From Salinibacterium sp. (GTDB taxonomy: Bacteria; Actinomycetota; Actinomycetes; Actinomycetales; Microbacteriaceae), in contig JADGNA010000005.1 of NCBI GenBank assembly GCA_015234465.1, positions 1 through 44,910 on the forward strand: a stretch of DNA of 44,910 nucleotides, written 5' to 3'. Of the stretch, positions 7,393 through 16,286 are shown in pieces. The notes beneath the pieces are model-generated. The model was given only the letters and a program-made list of their open reading frames with translations. It was not told the origin of the DNA and did not search any database. How positions within the stretch are numbered: position 1 is the first letter of the stretch; each line of letters begins with the position of its first letter. Made by a program: the position numbers and the translations under genes.

Positions 7393-9545
7393 CGCGCGAC
7401 ACCACCCTCGAGACCGGCACCATCCTCGCGATCGCCGAGGGGCGGCATCCGCACCCCCACAGCGTTCTGGGACAGCATGAGCGCGACGGCAGCGTCGTCA
7501 TCCGGGCGCTTCGCCCACTCGCCGCAGCGGTCGACGCGGTCTTCGACGACGGCTCCCGCCTGGCACTCGCTCATGTCGCCGAGGGGTTGTGGCAGGGTGA
7601 CGCGCCATCCCCCGCGCTCCCCTACCGACTCGAGACCCGCTATGAGGGCGCCCCCGCGTGGATTACCCACGACCCCTATCGCTTCGGACCCACGCTCGGC
7701 GAGATGGACGTATACCTGTTCGGCGAGGGCCGACATGAAGAACTGTGGCGGATGCTCGGAGCCCGCTTCACGACGCATGAAGGCGTTGAGGGCACGGCGT
7801 TCGCGGTGTGGGCACCGCACGCGCGGGCCGTGCGCATCATGGGCGACTTCAACGGGTGGAACGGCGTCGGTCACGCCATGCGTCGCCTCGACGACAACGG
7901 GGTCTGGGAACTCTTCATCCCCGCCCTTGAACCCGGCAGCAACTACAAGTTCGAGATCCTGACCCGCCATGGCGACTGGGTTGGCCGCGCCGACCCCATG
8001 GCCCGCTACACCGAGGTGCCACCCAAGACCGCGTCGGTCGTGGGCAGGAGCAGCTACCAGTGGGGCGACAACGAGTGGCTCGCGCAGCGCGCGGAACGCG
8101 ACCCGCACAACACCCCCATGAGCGTCTACGAACTCCACCTCGGCTCCTGGCGGCCCGGGCTCGGCTACCGCGACATCGCCGATCCGCTCATCGACTACGT
8201 GACCGACTTGGGCTTCACACACGTCGAGTTCATGCCACTCGCCGAGCACCCCTATGGCCCCTCCTGGGGCTACCAGGTCACCGGCTACTACGCGCCGACG
8301 AGCCGTTTCGGTCACCCCGACGACCTGCGCTACCTCATCGACCGCCTCCACCAGGCTGGCATCGGCGTGCTCATGGACTGGGTGCCCGGCCACTTCCCCA
8401 AAGACGAGTGGGCGCTCGCGAACTTCGACGGCATGCCGCTCTACGAGCACAGCGACCCGCGCCGCGGCGAGCAGCCCGACTGGGGCACGCTCGTGTTCAA
8501 CTTCGGCGACTCGCAGGTGCGCAACTTCCTCGTCGCCAACGCCCTCTACTGGCTTGAGGAGTTCCATATCGATGGCCTCCGTGTCGACGCCGTCGCGAGC
8601 ATGCTCTACCTCGACTACTCGCGCGACGAATGGCTGCCCAACGAGTTTGGCGGCCGCGAAAATCTCGAGGCCATCAGCTTCCTGCAGGAGGTCAATGCGA
8701 CCGCCTACAAGCGCTACCCCGGCATCGTCATGATCGCGGAGGAGTCGACCGCGTTCCCGGGCGTCACGCGCCCCACAGCGGGCAACGGCCTCGGCTTCGG
8801 CCTCAAATGGAACATGGGCTGGATGCACGACGCCCTGCAGTACGTCGCCGTCGATCCCATGTGGCGTTCACACCACCACCACGACATCACCTTCAGCCTG
8901 CAGTACGCCTTCAGCGAGAGCTTCATGCTGCCGATCAGCCATGACGAGGTCGTGCACGGCAAGGGCTCGCTCCTCGGCAAGATGCCGGGCGACCAGTGGC
9001 AGAAACTCGCGAACGTGCGAGCATTCCTCGCCTACATGTGGGCGCATCCGGGCAAGCAGCTGCTCTTCATGGGACAGGAGTTCGGTCAGCCGTCCGAATG
9101 GAGCGAGCAGCGGGGGCTCGACTGGTGGATCCTCGACCAGCCCGCCCACCAGGGACTCCACCGCCTCGTCGGCGAGCTCAACCGTGTCTACGCGGCCGAG
9201 CCCTCGCTGTGGCAGAGGGACAACGACCCGCGAGGCTTCCAGTGGCTCGTCGGCGACGATGCCACCAACAATGTCGTGGCCTTCGTGCGCTGGTCGGCAG
9301 ACCGGCAGCCGATCGTCGCGATCGTGAACTTCTCCGGCATCCCCGTGGGGCCCTACCGCGTCGGGCTGCCGCAGGCGGGCGAGTGGGTCGAACTCGTCAA
9401 CACGGATGCCACGGAGTTCGGCGGCTCGGGCGTCGGCAACTTCGGCATGGTCACCGCCGACGAGACACCGTCGCACGGGCAGCCGGCATCGGCGGAACTC
9501 ACGATCCCGCCGCTCGGCGCCCTCTACCTCAAGCCGCGGGAGTAA
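7389..9545 (+). CDS. glgB: 1,4-alpha-glucan branching enzyme GlgB
   Basis: 718 residues, normal for an actinobacterial branching enzyme. The first ~220 residues carry two beta-sandwich modules, including the CBM48 segment FAVWAPHARAVRIMGDFNGWNG. The GH13 barrel shows VYELHLGSWRP, THVEFMPLAEHPY, DGLRVDAVASMLYLDYSR with the Asp nucleophile, MIAEESTAFPGVT with the Glu acid/base, and LPISHDEVVHGKGSL with the conserved His-Asp. The start codon overlaps the glgE stop (ATGA), so the two are translationally coupled. Together they elongate and branch the glycogen-like polymer. The gene ends 5 bases before a convergent gene with no terminator hairpin between. Confidence 0.97.
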   Translation: MTRDTTLETGTILAIAEGRHPHPHSVLGQHERDGSVVIRALRPLAAAVDAVFDDGSRLALAHVAEGLWQGDAPSPALPYRLETRYEGAPAWITHDPYRFGPTLGEMDVYLFGEGRHEELWRMLGARFTTHEGVEGTAFAVWAPHARAVRIMGDFNGWNGVGHAMRRLDDNGVWELFIPALEPGSNYKFEILTRHGDWVGRADPMARYTEVPPKTASVVGRSSYQWGDNEWLAQRAERDPHNTPMSVYELHLGSWRPGLGYRDIADPLIDYVTDLGFTHVEFMPLAEHPYGPSWGYQVTGYYAPTSRFGHPDDLRYLIDRLHQAGIGVLMDWVPGHFPKDEWALANFDGMPLYEHSDPRRGEQPDWGTLVFNFGDSQVRNFLVANALYWLEEFHIDGLRVDAVASMLYLDYSRDEWLPNEFGGRENLEAISFLQEVNATAYKRYPGIVMIAEESTAFPGVTRPTAGNGLGFGLKWNMGWMHDALQYVAVDPMWRSHHHHDITFSLQYAFSESFMLPISHDEVVHGKGSLLGKMPGDQWQKLANVRAFLAYMWAHPGKQLLFMGQEFGQPSEWSEQRGLDWWILDQPAHQGLHRLVGELNRVYAAEPSLWQRDNDPRGFQWLVGDDATNNVVAFVRWSADRQPIVAIVNFSGIPVGPYRVGLPQAGEWVELVNTDATEFGGSGVGNFGMVTADETPSHGQPASAELTIPPLGALYLKPRE

Positions 9546-9549
9546 CGGC

Positions 9550-10512
9550 TCAGTAGAGCAGATTCGTCAGCTGCCGACGGGCGGCGACGACCCGCGGGTC
9601 CTCGGCGCCGGCGACCTCGAAGTACTCGAGCAGGCGCGTGCGCACGCGGTCGCGGCCGTCTTGGTCGAGCGCGATGAAGAGGTCGAGGAGGCGCGCGAAC
9701 GCATCCTCGAGGTGACCGCCCGAGATGTCGAGGTCGGCGACATCGAGTTGCGCGTCGAGGTCCTTGGGCGCGTCGGCGGCCGCGGTGCGGATCTGCGCCG
9801 CGGTCTTACCGGAGAGCCGGTTGAGCAGCGACACCTGCGCGAGGCCGGCAACCGCGAGCTGGTCACGCGGATCCTGCGCGATGGCCTTCTCGTATGCCGC
9901 AATCGCCGTGGGGAAGTCGCCCCGCTCGATCGCGTCGTACGCCTCCTGGTGCAGGGGCGGGAGCGGCTCCTCCTGCGGCTCGACATCCTCCGCCTGTTGG
10001 CCGTCCACGGTCACAGTGCCCGAGACGCCGTTCTGCGCCGCCAGGGCAAGGAGCTGGTCAAACACGGCCCGGAGCTGGTCCTCGGCGACCTCACCCTCGA
10101 ACAGCGCGAGGGGGCGCCCCGCCACGATGGCGGCGACGGTCGGCACGGCCGCGACGTTGAACGCCTGCTGCAGTTGCGGGTTACGAGTCGCATCGACGCT
10201 CGCGAGCACGAGACGCCCGCCGAAGGACTTGACGACGGATGCGATGCCCTGCCACGGTTCGCCGGCGTTGAACTCCACGACCACCGGCACGGTGTTGGAG
10301 AGTTCGAGCAGGCCCTGGAGTGCGGCGTCGCCACTCTCAAGCGTGAGCGACGGGACCGCCACCGTGCCGGGCGCGGCGCCCGCCGCTGCGGAACCGCCGG
10401 CCTGCGGCCCGCCCTGCGGAGCCGAGGGCTGCGCCTGCGCGGCTGGCCGGACGAGGGATGAGAGGTCGACGGCACCACGCAGGTGCGCGCCGGAGGGGGG
10501 AACGCTGGTCAT
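9550..10512 (-). CDS. Thioredoxin-like TPR protein lacking the CXXC motif
   Basis: 320 residues. A disordered Pro/Gln/Gly-rich N-terminus (about 1-50) is followed by a thioredoxin fold (about 65-155) and then TPR-like helices (about 190-315, LHQEAYDAIERGDFPTAIAAYEKAIAQDP). The layout is that of CnoX/YbbN chaperone-holdases. At the position where thioredoxins read WCGPC this protein reads VEFNAGEPWQG, with no Cys at all, while the cis-proline loop (NVAAVPTVAAI) is kept. It therefore cannot do thiol-disulfide exchange and is more likely a protein-binding or holdase factor in the cytoplasm. ATG overlaps the stop of the upstream membrane-protein gene by 4 bases. Confidence 0.82.
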   Translation of the reverse strand: MTSVPPSGAHLRGAVDLSSLVRPAAQAQPSAPQGGPQAGGSAAAGAAPGTVAVPSLTLESGDAALQGLLELSNTVPVVVEFNAGEPWQGIASVVKSFGGRLVLASVDATRNPQLQQAFNVAAVPTVAAIVAGRPLALFEGEVAEDQLRAVFDQLLALAAQNGVSGTVTVDGQQAEDVEPQEEPLPPLHQEAYDAIERGDFPTAIAAYEKAIAQDPRDQLAVAGLAQVSLLNRLSGKTAAQIRTAAADAPKDLDAQLDVADLDISGGHLEDAFARLLDLFIALDQDGRDRVRTRLLEYFEVAGAEDPRVVAARRQLTNLLY

Positions 10513-12290
10513 GGGAGTTCTCCTGCCGCTGTCACGCCTTCGGTCGCCCCGATGAGACGGATCTTCTCGTCACTGCCGGCCGGCGGCACATAGAAGAGCA
10601 GCTGGTAGCCGTAGGTGACGAAGACACCCTTGGTCGTCTCGGTGAGGCCAGTCATCAACTTTACCGTCGGCCCCACGCTGATGGTGGCCCCAGCCTCCGT
10701 CGGCGTGACGGTCTCGGTGTCACCGAAGTTCAGCGTCAGAAGCGCACCGGTGTCATTGGTCGCGAGGGCGATGCGCTCACCTGTTCCCTCCGCCGGCGTC
10801 GTCGCGAGCGCCACGGGACCGGAGACGGCAGCGGCGCGGGTCGCCCGGGCATCCGGGCCGGCGATCGAGAGGAAGGAGTCGTTCTCGAGATCGAACTCCT
10901 CCGCGTATTCGCTCGCGGTGCCGTTCAACAGCACGTCGGCATAGGCCGTGGCGACCTGCTCGGGCGTGAGCTTGAGGAACCTGTTGTCGGGCGAGTAGCG
11001 CACCGCGCCGACGGTCTCGGCGGCAACCTGCGGGAAGGGCTGCTCGGTCGCCTGCAGCTTCACGCCGTACTGCACGCGATAGTTCTCGCGCGGGGACTCC
11101 TGGTGCAGCACGTAGGCCATGGGCACGACGGTCTCGTCCTCGGGGTCCTGCACGATCACGAGTGCGACGCGAGGCCAGGCATCCGTCTGCTGCGGCAGCG
11201 AGAGCGCGATCGGCTCGGCATGCACGGTGGTGGGTGCCGGCTGCGCCCCGTCGGCGGCCCGCATCACGTAGTTCGACTTGCGCATCTCGAGGGCCGGACC
11301 CTCGAAGCGGGTGGCGAGCAGGTCGGCGTCGAGCGACGCGTCGGCCTCGGTGGCAACCCTGGCGATGTCCGCCATGATGCTGCGAAGCTGCGCCTCCGTG
11401 ACCGCGACATCCTTGAGTGCGGTGACGCTCGCCTCGGCACCCGCGGTCGCCGACGGCGACGGCTCGGGCGAGTCGATGCGCGGCCACATGTCCGGTGAGC
11501 AGCCTGTGAACACGAGCGAGCCGATGAGCAGCCCCGGCACGACCGCGATTCGTGCCCGACCCGAACGCCGTCCACGCGAGGGAGCTTCCGGCTGCGGTGC
11601 CGCGGGGCGGACTGCCTTGGCTGCCTTACGGGCGCTGTACTTCGGCGGCTTCGGCATCTTCTGCCCCTTGCCGGACTTGCGGCGCGGGCCACGCATGCGA
11701 CGCCAGTGCGAGAGCGCCCAGAGGTAGAGCCCGATTCCCGCGGCGAGCAGCACGACACCGGCAGCGATGAGCGGCCCGGCCCACGGCGTGCGGTTGTCGA
11801 GAGGCCACGCGATGCTGACGTCCTTCGGTGCCGCCTCTTCGCCGTTCGACATGACGAGCACAGAGATGCCTTCCGGCACGTTGGCCATGAAGGTGAGGGC
11901 AGCTTCTCCCGTGTACTCCGCGAGCCACAGGTCAGAGCCAAGCGCGCTCGGCACGGTCTCCTCCTCGCCCTCGACGAGTTCCGCCTCGAGCGAGCCAGAC
12001 TCCTCATCGAACGTCAGGACGTTGTGGGAGGCCTCGCCGATCCATGCCTGGACGTCGGCGGTGCGGCCATACACCGCCACAATGTCCCCCGGCCCGCTGA
12101 TGTTCAGGCGCTGCCGGCCGTCGTGGGCGTGGAGCGTCTCGCTCTCGATGAGCGTCAGGGGCGCATCATCCATCGACGACGTCTCCGCGACGAGACGCTC
12201 AGGTCCCGCGAAGACGGTTCGCTGGGCGAGGCCGAGACCGATCAGTACGAAGGCAAGAACGAAGCTGACGATCGCTGCTACAAAGCGCAA
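10509..12290 (-). CDS. Large membrane-anchored protein with internal lipobox-like segment
   Basis: 593 residues from TTG 12290, chosen because GAGGAGG lies 6 bases before it; the frame is open upstream to 12416 without a better start. Membrane segments lie near residues 3-25 (FVAAIVSFVLAFVLIGLGLA), 170-195 (WAGPLIAAGVVLLAAGIGLYLWAL) and 255-275. The third segment ends LIGSLVFTGCSPD and looks like a lipoprotein signal placed inside the protein after a Lys/Arg-rich cytoplasmic linker. The last ~320 residues have no Cys and appear to be extracellular. The actinobacterial family I think it belongs to is uncharacterised (I recall DUF8094 for the C-terminal part, not verified). Coupled to the thioredoxin-like gene downstream. 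Confidence 0.7.
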   Translation of the reverse strand: MRFVAAIVSFVLAFVLIGLGLAQRTVFAGPERLVAETSSMDDAPLTLIESETLHAHDGRQRLNISGPGDIVAVYGRTADVQAWIGEASHNVLTFDEESGSLEAELVEGEEETVPSALGSDLWLAEYTGEAALTFMANVPEGISVLVMSNGEEAAPKDVSIAWPLDNRTPWAGPLIAAGVVLLAAGIGLYLWALSHWRRMRGPRRKSGKGQKMPKPPKYSARKAAKAVRPAAPQPEAPSRGRRSGRARIAVVPGLLIGSLVFTGCSPDMWPRIDSPEPSPSATAGAEASVTALKDVAVTEAQLRSIMADIARVATEADASLDADLLATRFEGPALEMRKSNYVMRAADGAQPAPTTVHAEPIALSLPQQTDAWPRVALVIVQDPEDETVVPMAYVLHQESPRENYRVQYGVKLQATEQPFPQVAAETVGAVRYSPDNRFLKLTPEQVATAYADVLLNGTASEYAEEFDLENDSFLSIAGPDARATRAAAVSGPVALATTPAEGTGERIALATNDTGALLTLNFGDTETVTPTEAGATISVGPTVKLMTGLTETTKGVFVTYGYQLLFYVPPAGSDEKIRLIGATEGVTAAGELP

Positions 12291-12590
12291 CGAACCCTCC
12301 TCTCTCGGTGCCGTGTCGGATCTGGGGTGCCGCTGACACGAAGGGGTTCCCCGGTCAGTCGGCCAGTGGCGCCCTCTTGTTCGGGTGCCGAAACGGCAGG
12401 CAAAGACATTCCACACTAGTCATCGAGGCTGAATGCCTCCTAACAGCGGGCTGAATGCGCCGAGCGGCGGATGCGAGGAGTATTGCTCACAGAGCAGAAC
12501 GAAGGGCTCGAATCGGGTCGCTGTCCCCCACCGACTAAACTCAGCTAGCGGAACCAGCCGACGCTGATTCAACGAACACAGGAGACGACC
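12291..12590. other. Divergent intergenic region with a 10-base direct repeat
   Basis: 300 bases between the TTG-started membrane-protein gene and the coiled-coil gene. GGCTGAATGC occurs at 12427-12436 and again at 12449-12458, 22 bases apart. The first copy lies within the inverted repeat GAGGC-TGAAT-GCCTC (12425-12439). These could be operator elements for either gene. The rest shows no gene-like or RNA-like structure that I can support. Confidence 0.45.
12536..12541 (+). promoter_or_regulatory. Candidate -10 element for the coiled-coil gene
   Basis: TAAACT lies 49 bases before the GTG at 12591. No good -35 hexamer is found at 16-18 bases. The short 5' leader carries AGGAGAC 5-6 bases before the start codon, so this gene uses a normal ribosome binding site. 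Confidence 0.3.
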
Positions 12591-15203
12591 GTGCCCATCG
12601 ACGAGGGATCGTTCAGCACCACAATGCGCGGCTACAACCGCGAGGAGGTCGACTCCGCCCTCCAGGATCTTCGCCGCGAGCTCATCAAGGCCAATGCCGA
12701 CAAGGCAGAGGCCACCAAGGAGATCAAGCGCCTCAAGGCGACGGTCGATGACCTCCAGGCCGAGCTCGACGAGACCGGCAGCCCGACGTATGCGGGGCTC
12801 GGCACCAAGCTCGAGAACACGCTTCGCATTGCAGAGGAGCAGTCGACCCGGCTCATCAGCCAGGCCGACATCGACGCTGAGAAGCTCCGCAGCACGGTGC
12901 AGGCAGAGGTGCAGGCGCTCCGAGCCGAGGCCGCAGAGGCTGCCGACAGCCTGCTCGCCGATGCCACGGCACGCGCCGACAAGATGCTGGCGGATGCGCG
13001 CACCGACGCAGAGGACCTCGTCACCCGGGCGCGCGCCGAGGCCGAGACGCTGACGCAGGACGCGCTGCGCGAGGCTGCGAGCATCCGTGGCGCCGTCGCC
13101 ACCGAAGCAGCGGAGGTGCGCACGAGCGCCAAGCGCGAGGCCGCGGCCGTTCGGGCTGAGGCAGAGCGTGAGGTCGCCGAACTGCGCGCCGTCGTGGACC
13201 GCGAAGCAGGCGAAGCCCGGGAGGCCGCCGCCGCGCTCGCTCGTGACACGGAACGCGGCAGGGCCGAGTTCACGGCCGAGAGCGAGAAGCAGCGCGGCGA
13301 CCTCGAGCGCGAGATCGAGCAGAAGCGCACCGACCTCGACCGGCACGTCGAGCAGACGCGGGCAGAACTGGCGGCCACGGTTGAGTCCACCCGCGCCGAG
13401 TTGGCGCGGGAGATCTCCGAGGCACGCACCTCGCTCGAACTCGACACCGCGGAGGCGCGCGGCGCACTTGAGCGCGACACCCGTGAAGCCCGCGGTGCCC
13501 TCGAACGCGAGACGAGCGAGGCGCAGGCCGCGCTCGCGCGTGAGACGGCTGAGGCCCGGGCCCAGCTCGCGACAGAGACAGCGGATGCCCGTGCTGAACT
13601 CGAACGGGAGACCACAGAACAGCGTGCCGCCCTCGAGCACGAGATCCTCACCCGGCGCAGCGAGCTCGACCGCGAGATCACGAGCCGGCGCGAAGAGCTG
13701 GAGCAGGAGATCGCCACGCGCACGGCGGAGATCGCCCAGGAAGTCGATGCCAAGCGCTCCGAGATCGACCACGAGGTCGCGTCCAAACGTTCGGCGATCG
13801 ACCAGGAGGTCGCCGCGAAGCGAAGTGCGGTAGACCAGGAGGTCGCCAGCAAGCAGTCCGCGATCGACCTTGAGGTGTCCACGCGGCGGGCCGAGCTCGA
13901 GCGAGACATCGAGTCCCGCACTCTGGAACTCGAGCGCGAACTCGAGACCCGCGCCCAGGAACTCGAACGCACGGTTGAAGCCCGCATGCAGGAGCTCGAA
14001 CGGGAGATCGAGACCCGCCGCAGCGAGATCGACCAGGAGGTCGAGCGCAAGCGCAGCGAGATCGACCAGGAAGTCGCAGCGAAGCGCAGCGAAGTCGAGC
14101 AGGAGGTCTCGGCGAAGCGCAGCGAGATCGACCACGAGGTCGAGACCAAGCGCAGCGAGGTCGACCAAGAGGTCGCGAGCAAGCGCAGCAAGATCGCACA
14201 GGAGATCGCGAACGAGCGATCGAAGGTCGACCAAGAGGTCACCACGAAGCGCACCGCGGTGGATCGGGAGGTCGCTGCCCGCACGGCCGAGCTCGAGCAG
14301 CACGTGGCGGAGGAGACCGCTCGCCTGCAGGAGGAGACGAGCCGCGTGCGCGGCGAGCTCGAGGCGGAGGCCACGCGCATCCGCACGACCCTCGAGCAGG
14401 AAGCGGAGCGGGTGCGCGCTGCACTCGAGCGCGAAGCGGCGCAGACGCGTGCCGACCTCGAGGAGGAATCGACGACGACGCGCACGACGCTCCACGAGGA
14501 GACGACGCGCGCACGCAGCGAGCTCGAGGAAGAGGTCACCCGGGCCCGGGCCGAACTGGAGCTCGAGATCGCCGAGCGCCGGGCAGCCGCGGAGGAGGAG
14601 ACGACGACGTCGCTCGAGCGGCTCAGGCACGACGTCGAAAAGCAGCGCAAGGACCTCGCTCGTGAAGCAGAGGCCCAGCGCGCAGCGCTCAAGCACGAGG
14701 ACGAGACGGTGCGGGCAGCTCTCGCAGCGGAGGCCGATGAGGCACGCGCCACGATCGCGCGGGAGACCGAGCAAGCACGCATCGACCTCGACGTCGAGCT
14801 CACGGCCCGGCGCGACGAAGCAGAGAAGGACTTCCTGGCGAAACAGCAGGAGGCGGTCGCCCAGACGCAGAAGTACCTCGAGGAGGCCCAGGCCCAACTC
14901 GCCGACGTCACCAAGCGCGCGGCCGAGAAGCGGGCGGAGGCCGAGCAGCTCGAGGCGACTTCGAGGGCGGAGGCGCGAACCCTGCGGGAGGAGACCTCTG
15001 CGACCGCAGCGGAGATCCTCGCCAACGCCGAGAAGCGCGCGCGGGCCATCGTCGACGAGGCCGAGCGCGAGTCGGCACGGCTCGTGTCGGAGGCCGAGGA
15101 ACGGCTCGCCAAGATTAGGATCGAGCGAGACGCGGTCGCGGGGTACTTCGAGAACCTCCGTGGCATGCTCAAGGAGGCGGAGAGGATCTCCGGCGACAAC
15201 TAA
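12591..15203 (+). CDS. Giant hendecad coiled-coil protein with DivIVA-like N-terminus (Scy-like)
   Basis: 870 residues, GTG start behind AGGAGAC. The first ~60 residues contain RGYNREEVDSALQDLRRE, the 'GY....VD..L' membrane-binding signature of DivIVA proteins. Residues 75-230 are an Ala/Glu/Arg coiled coil. Residues 234-750 are 47 consecutive 11-residue repeats of form (K/R)RSEIDQEVAA with no insertion or deletion. Residues 750-870 form another coiled coil ending in YFENLRGMLKEAE. Streptomyces Scy, a polar scaffold that organises the tip complex with DivIVA and FilP, has a related long coiled coil with a DivIVA-like head, so a polar or cytoskeletal scaffold is the best inference. It is followed 15 bases later by the AI-2E family permease. 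Long antisense frames over this gene are artefacts of its codon pattern. Confidence 0.85.
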   Translation: MPIDEGSFSTTMRGYNREEVDSALQDLRRELIKANADKAEATKEIKRLKATVDDLQAELDETGSPTYAGLGTKLENTLRIAEEQSTRLISQADIDAEKLRSTVQAEVQALRAEAAEAADSLLADATARADKMLADARTDAEDLVTRARAEAETLTQDALREAASIRGAVATEAAEVRTSAKREAAAVRAEAEREVAELRAVVDREAGEAREAAAALARDTERGRAEFTAESEKQRGDLEREIEQKRTDLDRHVEQTRAELAATVESTRAELAREISEARTSLELDTAEARGALERDTREARGALERETSEAQAALARETAEARAQLATETADARAELERETTEQRAALEHEILTRRSELDREITSRREELEQEIATRTAEIAQEVDAKRSEIDHEVASKRSAIDQEVAAKRSAVDQEVASKQSAIDLEVSTRRAELERDIESRTLELERELETRAQELERTVEARMQELEREIETRRSEIDQEVERKRSEIDQEVAAKRSEVEQEVSAKRSEIDHEVETKRSEVDQEVASKRSKIAQEIANERSKVDQEVTTKRTAVDREVAARTAELEQHVAEETARLQEETSRVRGELEAEATRIRTTLEQEAERVRAALEREAAQTRADLEEESTTTRTTLHEETTRARSELEEEVTRARAELELEIAERRAAAEEETTTSLERLRHDVEKQRKDLAREAEAQRAALKHEDETVRAALAAEADEARATIARETEQARIDLDVELTARRDEAEKDFLAKQQEAVAQTQKYLEEAQAQLADVTKRAAEKRAEAEQLEATSRAEARTLREETSATAAEILANAEKRARAIVDEAERESARLVSEAEERLAKIRIERDAVAGYFENLRGMLKEAERISGDN
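13290..14840 (+). repeat. 33-base coding repeat, 47 units encoding hendecads
   Basis: These bases encode residues 234-750 of the coiled-coil protein as 47 exact 11-residue units. The most regular stretch at DNA level runs from about 13740 to 14270, where units such as KRSEIDQEVAA, KRSAVDQEVAS and KRSEVDQEVAS follow each other and are encoded by nearly identical 33-base sequences (for instance AAGCGCAGCGAGATCGACCA). Codon-level variation is larger toward both ends, suggesting expansion from the middle. It is a protein repeat, not an array of spacers. Confidence 0.9.
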
Positions 15204-15218
15204 CACCACGGGAGCCCG

Positions 15219-16262
15219 ATGAAGATCCAGAATGCCTTCCGATTCGGGCTCTTCGCAGCACTCGGCGCGCTCGTTGCCATTGGCATCGGCACCGCGATCG
15301 GGAGCCTAGCGACGATCCTCACCTACATCGGTGCCGCGCTCTTCATCGCCCTCGGCCTCGACCCGCTCGTGTCCTTCCTCGAGCGGAAGCGCTTCCCCCG
15401 CTGGGCAGCCATCCTCACGGTGCTCGCGGGTGTCGTGGGCGCGGCCACGGGCCTCGTCTTCGCGCTCATCCCGGTCATCGTGGAACAGGTGGAACGCCTC
15501 GCCGACCAGGTGCTCGACATCATCGAGCTCACCCAGAATGGCGAGCTCGCGAGGGAAGTGCAGCGAATCTTCCCCGCACTCGACGTGCCCCTGGTCTTCG
15601 AGGAGGTCACGAAGTTCGTCGAGGAGCTCGACTTCTTCTCGATCGGCGGTGGTGTACTGCAGGCCGGCATCGGCATCGCGACCGCCGCCTTCGGGGCCGT
15701 GATCATCCTCATCCTGACCCTGTATTTCGTGTCATCGCTCCACACCATGAAGCGCGGCATCTACCAGCTTGTCCCTGCGTCAAAGCGCGGCAAGTTCATC
15801 GACATCGCTGAGCAGGTGATCGAGTCGGTGGGACGCTACGTCGTCGGCCAGGCGACCCTCGCGCTCACCAACGGCGTGCTGAGCTTCATCTTCTTGTCGA
15901 TCATCGGCGCCAAGTACTCCGTGTTGCTGGCGTTCATCGCGTTCCTCTTCAGCCTCGTGCCGCTCGTGGGAACGCTCACGGGTTCGACGATCATCGTGCT
16001 CGGCGTGCTCGCGTTCAACGGCTGGCCCACCGTGCTCTTCGCCGCGATCTGGTACCTCGTCTACATGCAGATCGAGGCCTACGTCATCAACCCGCGCATC
16101 ATGAACCGCGCGGTGAAGGTCCCGGGCGTGCTCGTCGTCATCGCGGCCCTCGCGGGTGGTGCGCTGCTCGGCGTCCTCGGCGCGCTCGTGGCGATCCCCG
16201 TCGCGGCGTCGGTACTCATCATTGTCAAGCAGGTCTTTATCCCGCGGCAGAACGAGCTCTGA
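15219..16262 (+). CDS. AI-2E family transporter (UPF0118 permease)
   Basis: 347 residues with about eight hydrophobic segments. The pattern is that of the AI-2E/TqsA/PerM family: an N-terminal pair of helices, LGLDPLVSFLERKRFPRWAAILTVL, an extended amphipathic region (about residues 85-140), then IILILTLYFVSSLHTMKRGIYQLVP and VGRYVVGQATLALTNGVLSFI. It ends with the signature FLFSLVPLVGTLTGSTIIVLGVLAF and EAYVINPRIMNRAVKVPGVLVVIAALAGGALLGVLGALVAIPVAA. Family members export small molecules or act as ion antiporters; the substrate cannot be told. ATG 15219 follows CACGGGAGC 8 bases upstream. Only 15 bases separate it from the coiled-coil gene, so the two are probably co-transcribed. Confidence 0.9.
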   Translation: MKIQNAFRFGLFAALGALVAIGIGTAIGSLATILTYIGAALFIALGLDPLVSFLERKRFPRWAAILTVLAGVVGAATGLVFALIPVIVEQVERLADQVLDIIELTQNGELAREVQRIFPALDVPLVFEEVTKFVEELDFFSIGGGVLQAGIGIATAAFGAVIILILTLYFVSSLHTMKRGIYQLVPASKRGKFIDIAEQVIESVGRYVVGQATLALTNGVLSFIFLSIIGAKYSVLLAFIAFLFSLVPLVGTLTGSTIIVLGVLAFNGWPTVLFAAIWYLVYMQIEAYVINPRIMNRAVKVPGVLVVIAALAGGALLGVLGALVAIPVAASVLIIVKQVFIPRQNEL

Positions 16263-16286
16263 GCATCAGAGCGCTCCGCTTGGGAC

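Noticed and set aside
6184-9476. Long antisense frames over glgE and glgB
   Set aside because: High GC opens frames opposite long genes; the sense genes have complete catalytic motifs and the antisense products show no domain.
13740-14270. 33-base repeats mistaken for a CRISPR array
   Set aside because: Repeats are directly adjacent with no unique spacers, keep one reading frame, and encode an 11-residue protein repeat inside a clear gene.
12420-15209. Two open frames of over 850 codons antisense to the coiled-coil gene
   Set aside because: They arise from the repetitive Glu/Arg/Ala codon pattern of the real gene. Their predicted proteins are low-complexity Leu/Arg/Asp or Ser/Ala strings with no family pattern and no start signal.
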